From positions 1 to 19,694 of the forward strand of contig DATAYF010000320.1 in NCBI GenBank assembly GCA_036272735.1: a DNA stretch of 19,694 nt, read 5' to 3'. The notes below the pieces were generated by a model. It was not told the origin of the DNA and searched no databases. It saw only the letters and a program-made list of their open reading frames with translations. Positions 7,926-15,283 of the stretch are shown here, piece after piece (position 1 is the first letter of the stretch; every line of letters begins with the position of its first letter). The translations under genes and the position numbers were made by a program. The stretch is from DATAYF01 sp036272735 (GTDB lineage Bacteria; Chloroflexota; Ktedonobacteria; Ktedonobacterales; Ktedonobacteraceae).

Positions 7926-8507
7926 TTACTCAGACCCTTCCAATTCGAGGGAGACTTTCAGATAGATGTCTTGAACTATAAGCTGCACTTGAATACTCGT
8001 GAGATCAATGACATCATCCATGCTTTCGTATGCAGACTCTTCCCATTTATACGCGTTTAAGCGGTGATAATGCTCAGCGTAACATTTACGAGCGTCAACT
8101 AGCAAAATTTCCTGAATAGTGGGGTAGCGTTTATACGCCTTGAGCTTCTCTATTCTATCTGTTCCTTCGGTTGAAGGAGAGAGCACTTCTACCACAACAG
8201 TTGGCGATTCTAACGCCTTCTTGCGTGCCCAATCATCAGGATCACAAGAGACAGAGATATCTGGATAGTAACATTTCTGCCCGAACAATTCTACGGCCAC
8301 ATCAGAATTATAGACGTGGCATGCGCTGTGACGAAGTGCAGCATGCAGTGCAGCACCGATATTCATGGCAATTTCACCATGAGGGACTGAGCCACCTGTC
8401 ATCATACGAATATAGCCGTCTGCATACTCGTATTTGCGATCAGGGAATGTTTCAACGAGTTTCCAATATTCTTCTAGCGTATATTTGCGCTCTGGTTCTT
8501 GTCGCAT
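7926..8507 (-). CDS. Uma2-family (DUF820) putative endonuclease
   Basis: A 193-aa protein of the Uma2 family, which has a PD-(D/E)xK restriction-endonuclease-like fold and is expanded in Cyanobacteria and Chloroflexota. Features are an N-terminal YTLEEYWKL segment, Y-x-Y-x-D-G-x-I-x-M (26-35), a G-x-x-P-H-G-x-I helix start (39-46), Asp83 in YYPDISV, Glu107 in VVVEVLSPST, and Lys121/Lys123 in the following helix. The likely catalytic Asp-Glu-Lys set is thus intact. The length is typical. A start at 8507 fits an upstream AGGGGG at suitable spacing. The cellular role of Uma2 proteins is not established; many sit alone, as here. Confidence 0.85.
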   Translation of the reverse strand: MRQEPERKYTLEEYWKLVETFPDRKYEYADGYIRMMTGGSVPHGEIAMNIGAALHAALRHSACHVYNSDVAVELFGQKCYYPDISVSCDPDDWARKKALESPTVVVEVLSPSTEGTDRIEKLKAYKRYPTIQEILLVDARKCYAEHYHRLNAYKWEESAYESMDDVIDLTSIQVQLIVQDIYLKVSLELEGSE

Positions 8508-8590
8508 GACCTCAGCCCCCTACAACGCACAACGACAATGATTTCTCCTTGAGCGTAACATACTGCTACAGCAAAAGCAAGATATTTCTA

Positions 8591-8619
8591 AGCATAGTTC
8601 TACAGACAATATATCACAA
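8591..8619 (-). promoter_or_regulatory. Promoter candidate for the Uma2 gene
   Basis: On the minus strand: TTGTGA (8619-8614), a 17-bp spacer, TATGCT (8596-8591). It lies about 85 nt upstream of the start codon in an AT-rich stretch. Confidence 0.45.
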
Positions 8620-8671
8620 TACCTTATAGTAACTTTACAAGCACACCTGTAGCCCCGCTCATAATGCTCTG

Positions 8672-8701
8672 TTGCTTACCCACCACATTCAGAGGTATAC
8701 T
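8672..8701 (+). promoter_or_regulatory. Promoter candidate for the proline dehydrogenase operon
   Basis: TTGCTT (8672-8677), an 18-bp spacer, TATACT (8696-8701). This would give a leader of about 155 nt before ATG 8863. Nothing else is recognised in the 8508-8862 gap beyond this and the opposing promoter. Confidence 0.4.
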
Positions 8702-8862
8702 CTATAAAAGAGATAACCTCCGCAAACACCAAGTAGAATAAAGGACATCGACATCATATATGACAGCTTACAACCACCTACACGAGTTTCCACTGGTGCG
8801 CAGCAATGTCGCTGCCTATCAGCGCTAACAGTGTTGTTATGCAACAGGAGGAGTAGAGGATA

Positions 8863-9771
8863 ATGCTCAAAGATACGTTGTTGTATCTGGCCCAGAACCA
8901 GCAGATGCGCAATTTCGTGGTGCAAAATAGCCTGGCTCGCAAGATCTCCCATCGCTTTGTGGCCGGTGAGACGCTTGATGATGCCGTTGAGGCTGCGCGT
9001 GGACTCAATAAGCGCGGCATTCAGGTGGCACTTGATCTGCTGGGTGAAAACGTCGCGGATGAAGAAGAAGCCAGGCTTTCAACACAAAATTATATTGCCG
9101 CCGTTGAGCGCATAAAGCAGACGGGGATCGACGCCAACATTTCAGTGAAACTGACTGCCCTGGGCCTCGACATTTCTCAGGACCTTTGTGCGCAAAATCT
9201 ACGCACCATTCTTGAATGCGCCCGGCAATACAGCATATTTGTGTGCATGGATATGGAAGGGTCGGCCTATACTGAGCGGACGGTTGATATGACGTTGCGT
9301 GCACATGAGCAGTTTGAGCAGATCGGCACCGTCATTCAATCGTACCTGTTTCGCAGTCGCAAAGATGTCGAACAGTTAGTGCAGAACGGTGTGCGTCTCC
9401 GCCTGGTCAAAGGCGCGTATAAAGAGTCGCCGACCATCGCGTATCAGAACAAAAATGATGTTGACCGCAACTATATTCGCTTGATAACGATGTTGCTCGC
9501 GCAGGGCAATTTTCCGGCTATCGCGACGCATGACCAGACAATGATTGACGCGGCCCGCCATTATATGCGCGATCACGGCATCAGTAAAGAGGCGTTCGAG
9601 TTCCAGATGCTCTATGGTATCCGTCGTGATCTACAGGAGCAGCTTGTGCAGAAGGGTTATAACGTGCGCGTGTACGTGCCCTATGGTGCGCAGTGGTATC
9701 CCTACTTGATGCGCCGTATGGCCGAGCGACCCGCCAATCTCATGTTCGTGGTCAGTAATTCCATGCGCTAA
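8863..9771 (+). CDS. Proline dehydrogenase (monofunctional, FAD)
   Basis: A 302-aa protein that oxidises L-proline to delta-1-pyrroline-5-carboxylate and passes electrons to the quinone pool. The length suits the short PutB/Bacillus type rather than bifunctional PutA. Family motifs seen: ISVKLTALGLD (93-103), MDMEGS (129-134), QSYL (159-162), RLVKGAYKE (180-188), ATHD (221-224), FEFQMLYGI (246-254), VPYG (272-275) and the substrate-binding helix YLMRRMAERPAN (281-292). The RBS AGGAGG (8846-8851) lies 11 nt before ATG 8863, with GAGGA closer in. It is followed after 26 bp by the NlpC/P60 gene on the same strand, so co-transcription is likely. No P5C dehydrogenase gene is in the window. Confidence 0.93.
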   Translation: MLKDTLLYLAQNQQMRNFVVQNSLARKISHRFVAGETLDDAVEAARGLNKRGIQVALDLLGENVADEEEARLSTQNYIAAVERIKQTGIDANISVKLTALGLDISQDLCAQNLRTILECARQYSIFVCMDMEGSAYTERTVDMTLRAHEQFEQIGTVIQSYLFRSRKDVEQLVQNGVRLRLVKGAYKESPTIAYQNKNDVDRNYIRLITMLLAQGNFPAIATHDQTMIDAARHYMRDHGISKEAFEFQMLYGIRRDLQEQLVQKGYNVRVYVPYGAQWYPYLMRRMAERPANLMFVVSNSMR

Positions 9772-9797
9772 CTTAGCGAGAATTAGGAAAGATATCC

Positions 9798-10637
9798 GTG
9801 TTGACTACTTATGCAGTTGCTGTCGGCGTTGCTGATGTACGCCGCGATCCCGATGCTACTTCTGAACTGGTGACGCAGGCGCTGCTGAATGTAGCGGCGC
9901 AGGGTGGTGAAACCTCTGGCGATTGGACGCGTGTTGTGCTCTCCGACTACGAGGGCTGGATGCGCACCGACGAGCTTGCCGAGCCTGCCCACAAGGGTTT
10001 TACCAAAATTGGTGCCCATTGCGCCACGCCGCTTGACCTGACGGCTGTTGTTGCCGCGACGCATACGCCACTGTTTGCCGCACTAGAAGGGGCCGAAACG
10101 GTAGGCGAGGTGTATCTCTCCTCCGCGTTGCCCCTGCTCGATACAACTGCTCCAGAACGCCTTCAGGTTGCGCTGCCGGGTGATGAAACTGCCTGGGTTG
10201 CGCGGGGAGCCACGACCATTCGGCGCAGCGAACTAGCCTATCCCAGGGCTCCCATCAGCATCGTCACCACGTATGCACGCGCATTGATCGGGGTGCCATA
10301 CTTATGGGGCGGGACCAGTTGGCGAGGCATCGATTGCAGTGCTTTCGTGCAGCTTTGCTATCGTATGGGCGGTTACATTATTCCGCGTGATGCCGACCAG
10401 CAGCACGACGCGTTGGCGCAGCCTGTTGAGCGGGCCGACCTGCGCGAAGGCGACCTGGTCTTCTTTGGTCATCCCAAGGTCACGCACGTTGGCATGGCAT
10501 TGGACAAGCACACGGTCATTCATGCCGAGGGTCGAGACTTCCACCGCGTCATGATCAATAGCCTCGATCCCGCTGCTGAACTGTATTCTCCACGCCTGGA
10601 TGAAGATGTGTATGGTATCAAGCGGGTGATGGGATAA
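9798..10637 (+). CDS. SH3-NlpC/P60 (C40) peptidase, YkfC-like
   Basis: A 279-aa protein from GTG 9798, with AGGAAA 7 nt upstream. N-terminal SH3-like segments (about 5-60 and 85-145) precede a C-terminal NlpC/P60 domain. The catalytic Cys180 lies in GIDCSAFVQLCYRMGG after the YLWGGTS motif. His230 (VTHVGMAL) and His242 (VIHAEG) supply the remaining catalytic residues. Enzymes of this kind cleave gamma-D-Glu-diamino acid bonds in cell-wall peptides; Bacillus YkfC has the same SH3-SH3-NlpC plan and works on recycled peptides in the cytoplasm. No signal peptide is seen, which fits that role. Its stop codon directly abuts the ATG of the serine hydrolase gene, so translational coupling is likely. 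Confidence 0.9.
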   Translation: MLTTYAVAVGVADVRRDPDATSELVTQALLNVAAQGGETSGDWTRVVLSDYEGWMRTDELAEPAHKGFTKIGAHCATPLDLTAVVAATHTPLFAALEGAETVGEVYLSSALPLLDTTAPERLQVALPGDETAWVARGATTIRRSELAYPRAPISIVTTYARALIGVPYLWGGTSWRGIDCSAFVQLCYRMGGYIIPRDADQQHDALAQPVERADLREGDLVFFGHPKVTHVGMALDKHTVIHAEGRDFHRVMINSLDPAAELYSPRLDEDVYGIKRVMG

Positions 10638-11429
10638 ATGCAGCAAACCATCGAGCAAGAACTGGCCAGGTTGGGTGGTCGCTCGGCCTGTGTGGTCACG
10701 CGGGTCGAAGGCGTCGCACCAGAAGCATTGGTGATGATTAATGCCGACCAGCTTTTTCCGGCTGCCAGCCTCGCGAAGCTGCCGATTCTGGTTGAGGTTG
10801 CTCGCCAGGTGAGCGAAGGCAAGCTTGCCTGGCCAACACGCTATACGCTGCCCAAAGGGGCGCGTGTTCCCAGCAGTGGCGTGCTTGCCGACCTTTCTCC
10901 TGATCTCACATGGTCGCTGCATGACCTGGCTTGCTTGATGATCACCATTAGCGATAATTCAGCTGCCAATGTGCTGCTCGATCTGGTTGGCATGGACGCT
11001 GTGAATGCGACCATGCGCAAGCTGGGTCTGAATGCGACTAGCATTGAGCGCCGCTTTATGGATTTTATGGCTCGTCAGCAGGGACGCGATAATTGGACGA
11101 CAGCAGGCGATATGGCTCGTCTCTTCGCGCTGCTCTGTACGCACACAGTGCCCGAAAGCGAGCGCATGATTGCTATTTTGTTGCGTCAGAATGATTATAT
11201 GTTGCTTCCTGGCTACTGGGGCGAGGATCTTCCGTTCGCGCACAAAACGGGTGACCTGGTGGGTGTTTCTCATGATGCGGGTCTGCTGTTCCCTCCGCGT
11301 ACCAACAATGATGCTGATGTCGCGTCGCTCGTCGTCGTTGTATTAACCTCTGAGCAGGAAGACCAGCCCTTTACGCGCTACACACTGGCTCGTATTGGCC
11401 GCCTGATCTATCATCAGCCAGATGCGTAG
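10638..11429 (+). CDS. Class A beta-lactamase-like serine hydrolase
   Basis: A 263-aa protein of the penicillin-binding/beta-lactamase class A fold (Beta-lactamase2 type). Motifs are Ser44-x-x-Lys47 (PAASLAK), Ser105-Asp-Asn (ISDN) and Lys203-Thr-Gly (AHKTG). The omega-loop ExxxN motif expected of true class A beta-lactamases is not evident; that region reads ERRFMDFMARQQGRDN. This points to a peptidase or esterase rather than an efficient beta-lactamase. There is no signal peptide, which is unusual for a periplasmic or secreted penicillin-recognising enzyme. ATG 10638 begins right after the TAA of the NlpC/P60 gene, with zero spacing. Together they suggest handling of cell-wall peptides inside the cell. 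Confidence 0.85.
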   Translation: MQQTIEQELARLGGRSACVVTRVEGVAPEALVMINADQLFPAASLAKLPILVEVARQVSEGKLAWPTRYTLPKGARVPSSGVLADLSPDLTWSLHDLACLMITISDNSAANVLLDLVGMDAVNATMRKLGLNATSIERRFMDFMARQQGRDNWTTAGDMARLFALLCTHTVPESERMIAILLRQNDYMLLPGYWGEDLPFAHKTGDLVGVSHDAGLLFPPRTNNDADVASLVVVVLTSEQEDQPFTRYTLARIGRLIYHQPDA

Positions 11430-11599
11430 CGCCTACTCATGGGCTGCTCATCTGCTTCGTTATTTTCTCACACTGAAATTTGCTTTCCTGGCGTCTCTCT
11501 TCGACGACTGCGCCCTGTCGCTCTACTGTTAACAGGTTACTGGTAAGATCCCATGCATCCAAGATGCACCACCCCGAATGAAAGTCATCGATTCGAGAC
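11430..11599. other. Intergenic stretch left of the repeat-bounded island
   Basis: No gene is seen. It holds the palindrome CTGTTAACAG (11526-11535) and a small hairpin TGCATC-CAA-GATGCA (11554-11568) without a T-run. No clear terminator for the preceding operon is recognised. Confidence 0.5.
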
Positions 11600-11744
11600 T
11601 TTCAGAAGAAATGCCCTGAAAGGTGGCCCGATTTTGCCCTCAAACAGGAGCACTTGACCTGAAGAGTGAGCAGCACAACCATTGAGTCGCTGAGACGTCG
11701 CTCTAGAAGCGGGTTGTTATGTCCAGGAGTTGTAAATTCGGGTG
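11600..11744 (+). repeat. 145-bp inverted repeat, left copy
   Basis: It matches the reverse complement of 18800-18944 at 140 of 145 positions, with no gaps; position x pairs with 30544 minus x. Mismatches are at 11607, 11679, 11698, 11713 and 11722. Similarity stops sharply at both ends. The copy contains a TTTCAG/CTGAAA hairpin (11600-11605 and 11616-11621). No coding frame is evident across it. It may be a dispersed non-coding repeat, a MITE-like unit or an IS end. Confidence 0.9.
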
Positions 11745-12051
11745 GTCAGCGCCTCCATACTTTATTTTTTACCTCCCCATCGATGCCAGATAGAGCTCAT
11801 CTTCATACAATCTCTCCCTTTTGTATCACTTACTCATCTGAGCGAAAGAACATTGAGACGTTGATTTCAGCACGTTTTTTGAGACGACTTAACAATTTCT
11901 GCCCTGCAGCACGCATCTGGGTTCCCGCTCTAGAGGAAAGCTCATATATAAGCGCCAGAAAACGGTCGTTATCTGCGACGCTCGATCGGTTCGAGGAGCG
12001 AGAGGCCAAACCTCCCGCTCCATGATCTTCATCCTGGCTTGACCTGTTGTG
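11745..12051. other. Non-coding stretch with a possible gene remnant
   Basis: No convincing gene. A minus-strand frame ending at 11830 has protein-like composition in its last 45 codons (11830-11965; e.g. RAAGQKLLSRLKKRAEINVS), but no upstream start with an RBS and no recognised family. It may be a decayed gene tail. Confidence 0.3.
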
Positions 12052-12060
12052 TGTTATACT
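12052..12060 (+). promoter_or_regulatory. Extended -10 promoter for the regulator remnant
   Basis: TG-T-TATACT (12052-12060) forms an extended -10 box. The -35 position is poor; a TTGACC at 12039 is too close (10-bp spacer) to serve as -35. ATG 12113 lies about 50 nt downstream. Confidence 0.4.
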
Positions 12061-12112
12061 GCTGAATGTTGGAGATTGGGGGTGGAATTCCCAACGGCAA
12101 AGGAAGAAAACA

Positions 12113-12850
12113 ATGCCCAAACCATCGCGGGATGTGCTCATTTGGTCCCAGGCCCACCAGCGCTATGAGCTGCATATCCATGGGCAGCCAGAGCAGTGTT
12201 TCTCAGAAGGAGACGAACCAGCCTTCTCGAGCTTTTTGGACAAGCATCCCGCTTTTGCTTTTCTTGGGAAATCCGGCAGGATCTCGGTTCTCAAAGAGGC
12301 CAGGCGTGGCGGAAGAGGCTAGTGGTATGCTTGTCGCACGCACCATCGCCACACCCGCAAGCGCTATCTGGGGAGCACGCAACAGGTCACATTTGTCCGG
12401 TTAGAGGAAGTAGCCAAGGCGCTCGCAAGCGAGCTTGCCTCAATCCCTCCTTTCCCCGGGCCTTTGGCGCCGTCATCCGATGAGCAACGGGTGGCCCTCC
12501 TCAAAGTCAAGCTTTCTCCTCCCCATCTGCCAATCGCGCTGGTGCAGCGCTCCGGTTTGCTCCGTGAGTTGAATGCAGCGCTCACTCACCCTCTGACGCT
12601 GGTCTCGGCCTCTGCCGGAAGTGGCAAGACTACGCTGCTCTCGGCATGGGCGGCTGCATGCGTTCGGCCACAGGCACAGAGGAGCCGCGCAGCAGGAGGA
12701 GAACTGGCTGTTGCCTGGCTCTCCCTTGAGGAACTGGACAATGACCCCCTCCGCTTTTGGGCCTCATGCATCGCGGCTCTGCGCACCTGTCTCCCCATGG
12801 TAGGGGAGACAGCTCTGGCCATACTGCCCACGGGATGCGCAACGAGATAA
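12113..12850 (+). pseudogene. MalT/LuxR-type ATPase regulator, N-terminal fragment
   Basis: One reading frame from ATG 12113 (RBS AAAGGAAG at 12099-12106) to 12850, broken by a single in-frame TAG at 12320-12322 (codon 70). The expected residue there in this family, as I recall it, is Tyr in a G-Y-W-Y-A segment. The N-terminus (MPKPSRDVLIWSQAHQRYEL) and the downstream KRYLG-x-T-x-x-VTF-x-RLEE segment are typical of large Ktedonobacter LuxR-family regulators. A Walker A motif, AGSGKTT, is at 12614-12634, and a Walker-B-like WLSLEELDND region (about 12718-12747) follows. Homology stops near ETALAILPT (about 12830), after which only five codons remain. The rest of the ATPase domain and most of the TPR region are missing. 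A matching C-terminal part lies at 15982-17023. Confidence 0.8.
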
Positions 12851-12996
12851 GCTCAAGAAAAGAGAAAAGAAACAGCTCGCTAATGATGCTGTTTGTCAAA
12901 AGGCCAAGGAAAGCGCCAGCAATTGCTGCACATTGATGCAGAAAGGCGAGGGAGTCAGACAGTGCTGAGGGAAGAAACAAAGTCTGTGACAAGCAG

Positions 12997-13158
12997 TTAA
13001 GCGGCAGCAAGCAGATCGAAGCCAAAGGAGCGAGCAAAGGTAGCTGGCAGGCCATGGAGCGTGACCGAAAGCCTGAGAGCGTTAGATGGACGGGCGTTAC
13101 GCCCCAGCCACTGCTCCCAGGAAAGACGCCAATGCGCACGCTGAGCCCGAGTCAAGAC
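12997..13158 (-). pseudogene. Transposase C-terminal fragment
   Basis: About 53 codons ending at TAA 12997-12999. The sequence (RLSWEQWLGRNARP, then LHGLPATFA near the end) resembles the C-terminus of transposases common in Ktedonobacter genomes, from memory rather than a search. It begins exactly at the inner edge of the IS5-type terminal repeat, so it is truncated by that insertion. Its likely N-terminal partner is on the far side at 14157-14385. The middle of the gene is absent. The remaining stretch 12851-12996 holds no gene and would be the 3' end of the same element. Confidence 0.5.
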
Positions 13159-13187
13159 ATTCTCAGATAGTGTTTGAATGCGATCAC
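13159..13187 (+). repeat. Left terminal inverted repeat of the IS5-type element
   Basis: ATTCTCAGATAGTG followed by TTTGAATGCGATCAC. It differs from the right end at 13164, 13179 and 13183 only. Confidence 0.75.
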
Positions 13188-14055
13188 GATGGGAACGCTG
13201 GCACGAGCGTGGTGAGCATGCGGTAGCTCGCCGAGAGTTTGATGAACGCCTCACTGCTTTGCGGCAAACCCTCGTGATCGCGGCAGAGCCGACGAAAGCC
13301 GCACCATCCAGGAGAACGAGCGCTCAATAATCCAGCGCCTGGGCTGAGGCCGAAAGCCTGTAGCAAACAACGTCTCCCGGTCCACTTCCTCGCCTTCAGG
13401 CACGAGTAGCCTGCGTTTGGGGACCGTGAGCGCATGGATGGTTTGGATGAACCAGCCCAGCTGCTCTTTCACCCAGGTCAGAAAAGTCCCCCCCTAATGA
13501 CTGTCACCCCAAACGAGCTTGAGACGGGGAAACAGGTTCTTGAGGGGCGAGAGGAGTGCACGGTCACCCTGCTGATCGGAGGTCTCGGCTCCCGTCACCC
13601 TGACGGCCAACAGGTTGCTGATGCCGTATCCACCAGAGCGTGGCGAGTGCCTCCCCAGATTTTTTTCCAGCATCGTAGCCCTTTTCGGGACCACGCACCG
13701 CGCTGGTTTTGATCGATTGGCTGTCGATGACCGCTGCACTCGGCTCTTCGTCGCGCCCTTGCTTGGTACGCATCCGCATGCGCAGGGTCTGAAGGATACG
13801 ATCCCAGACCCCTTCGCGCTCCCACCGGCGAAAGTTGTAATAGACAGTTTGCCAGCTTTCGAAACTCATGGGGCAGCATGCGAAAGGCGACATCCGCTCC
13901 GTAAGACGTACAAAATCGCATTGACGACCTCGCGTCGCGAGACAAACGGCCTGCGTCCGTGGCCGGGATGGTTGAGGAATGAGCGGTTCCAATAGCTCCC
14001 ATTGCGCATTCGTCAGATCGCAGGGATAGGCTTTCCTCCTCAGCGTTATTCTCAT
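13184..14055 (-). pseudogene. IS5-family transposase pseudogene
   Basis: The original start is probably ATG 14055 (MRITLRRKAYPCDLTNAQW). Homology to IS5/DUF4096 transposases can be followed only by switching frames. RKAYPCDLTNAQWELLEPLIPQP is followed in a second frame by REVVNAILYVLRSGC, and in a third by RMLPHEF. The first frame then resumes with WQTVYYNFRRWEREGVWDRI and AAVIDSQSIKT (first catalytic Asp). After GYDAGKK the frame shifts again to LLAVRVTGAETSDQQGD and LVWGDSH (second Asp), ending in an in-frame stop at about 13494. The same frame then runs through RRWIIERSFSW (catalytic Glu). A last shift gives FRRLCRDHEGLPQSSEAF to the stop at 13184. At least four frameshifts and one stop make it inactive. 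Confidence 0.85.
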
Positions 14056-14125
14056 ACGTCTTCTGCTCTTTCTCTCTGGTTCTTCGACTCGTTGAATCAT
14101 CTCCTCTCTTCTTTTTATCGGCAAG

Positions 14126-14154
14126 GTGACCGCTTTCAAACACTATCTCAGAAT
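14126..14154 (-). repeat. Right terminal inverted repeat of the IS5-type element
   Basis: Read on the minus strand, ATTCTGAGATAGTG followed by TTTGAAAGCGGTCAC. It pairs with 13159-13187 at 26 of 29 positions. Confidence 0.75.
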
Positions 14155-14156
14155 AT

Positions 14157-14385
14157 GCGATTTTCGCATCGCACCAAAATCGATGATGTCGTACTGGCCA
14201 AAACGGGCGCGGGCGAAACGCACCCGTTCCTGGAGCGCCTTCAGGATTCCCGTGTGAGAGAGAACCTGAGCAAAGGCTGCCACTTCGCCAAACCATGCAG
14301 GCACAGTGGGAACTGACTCTGGTGATATCTGGATCGTGACGGAAGCATGGGCCAAACGAGGAAAGATATCCTCTGTGTTGCTCAA
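14157..14385 (-). pseudogene. Transposase N-terminal fragment
   Basis: A possible TTG start at 14385 has GAGGAG about 8 nt upstream. The encoded VPTVPAWFGEVAAFAQVL and QERVRFARARFGQYDIIDF are typical of the N-terminus of a Ktedonobacter transposase family, recalled rather than searched. Homology stops after DIIDF (about 14183), shortly before the IS5-type terminal repeat. It is the likely front part of the gene whose tail lies at 12997-13158. Only about 120 of roughly 400 expected residues survive in the two pieces. Confidence 0.55.
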
Positions 14386-14428
14386 GAAATCATCTCCTCT
14401 CGCCTTTTCGGAACTCAACCCACTTCTT

Positions 14429-15283
14429 TCAGCAGCTTCTTGTTCGAAGCTCCGCATCTGGCGGCGCATTCCTCTGATCGCCAGCGTTGATCCGTTGGAC
14501 AAACTCGTCGAGAGATTGCGCGAGCCTGGTTGGCTCTTTGAACGGGAGCAGATGGGTGTTGTCCAACCACTGGAGAGAGAGCGCTGGATACACGTGTGCG
14601 AGTTGTTCACCGCCTGCTCGCCACAATGCATTGTTTCGCTCGGCACGCTCCCCCTTTTCCCCGGCACTTTTCGTTGCCAGAACCAGTTCCACTGGACAAT
14701 CAAGCTGGTCATAGACCGAAAGAAGCTGCTCGCGGCGTCTATTGAGTTCAATGGTGAGAGTCGCATACGCGTCAGGAGAGAGGCGATAGCCCATGCCAAC
14801 CAAGTACAGGAGCAACGGCCCGATGCGCATCACTGGCGTGTTGAGTCGGCGCCTCACACCCTCAGGATCAGCCACGAGGTTGACCGGCACCGCCCCATCA
14901 ATGAGAAACAGTCCTGCCACTCTTCCTGGATGGCTCGCCGCATACCAGACAGCCAGGTCTGCCCCCAGAGACCAGCCGACCAAGATCGGTCGATCTCCAG
15001 CCACTTCGTCCATGATGGTTTCCGCATCCGTCAGGAAGCTCTCAAGGGATGTGTTGTGCGAGGTGGTGGTTTTCCCATGGTTGCGAAAATCGAAGGTCAC
15101 GAGCCGATACTGCCCCCCGAGTTCACCAATGATTCGCTTCCAGGACACTTGTGTTGCCCCACCACCGTTGAAGAACACGAGCGTTTGCCCCTGCCCGATC
15201 TCGCTGACCGCGAGTTGCACCTCTCCATTTGGTACTTTGTCGTGTTTTCCCGTTGTTTTCATGCCGTTGCATCTCTTTCTCAT
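14429..15283 (-). CDS. Alpha/beta hydrolase
   Basis: A 284-aa protein of the alpha/beta-hydrolase fold. The oxyanion motif is FFNGGGAT (37-44), the strand-4 region VTFDFRNHGKT (62-72), the nucleophile elbow GWSLG with Ser105, and the catalytic His244 in NTHLLPF. The acid is probably in the LVLATKSAGEKGE region (201-213). The start ATG 15283 overlaps the TetR stop as ATGA; an alternative ATG lies at 15262. It is soluble, and the substrate is unknown. It forms a two-gene operon with the upstream TetR gene and is probably controlled by it. The last 14 codons (after GDQ) appear to derive from the end of an inserted element, so the native C-terminus may have been replaced. Confidence 0.85.
   Translation of the reverse strand: MRKRCNGMKTTGKHDKVPNGEVQLAVSEIGQGQTLVFFNGGGATQVSWKRIIGELGGQYRLVTFDFRNHGKTTTSHNTSLESFLTDAETIMDEVAGDRPILVGWSLGADLAVWYAASHPGRVAGLFLIDGAVPVNLVADPEGVRRRLNTPVMRIGPLLLYLVGMGYRLSPDAYATLTIELNRRREQLLSVYDQLDCPVELVLATKSAGEKGERAERNNALWRAGGEQLAHVYPALSLQWLDNTHLLPFKEPTRLAQSLDEFVQRINAGDQRNAPPDAELRTRSC

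Larger units (their letters stand above)
13159..14154 (-). mobile_element. Decayed IS5-family insertion sequence
   Basis: About 996 bp, with 29-bp terminal inverted repeats matching at 26 positions (13159-13187 against 14154-14126; core AGATAGTGTTTGAA). It encodes one DDE transposase of the DUF4096/IS5 type, now full of frameshifts. The size and single-gene layout fit the IS427-like group. No clear target-site duplication is seen. It is inserted within another transposase gene. Confidence 0.75.
12832..14472. mobile_element. Remnant of an older insertion element around the IS5-type element
   Basis: The two ends of one minus-strand transposase gene (14385-14157 and 13158-12997) bracket the IS5-type element. 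Possible terminal inverted repeats are GGGATGCGC at 12832-12840 (+) and GGAATGCGC at 14472-14464 (-), with further partial matches inward. The left end coincides with where the regulator loses homology, and the right end with the last codons of the hydrolase. No target duplication is visible. The exact limits are uncertain. Confidence 0.4.

Noticed and set aside
8689..8952. Minus-strand 87-codon membrane-like frame
   Set aside because: It overlaps the start of proline dehydrogenase and its promoter region, with no RBS.
10302..10922. 206-codon minus-strand frame
   Set aside because: It is a shadow of the NlpC/P60 and serine hydrolase genes, whose catalytic motifs are intact.
10638..11429. Antibiotic-resistance beta-lactamase
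   Set aside because: There is no signal peptide and no clear omega-loop ExxxN motif, and the gene is coupled to a cell-wall peptidase.
11600..11744. Repeat as a TnpB-associated guide RNA/right end
   Set aside because: A repeated non-coding end of this size would fit, but no TnpB motifs are seen nearby, so I only list it as a repeat.
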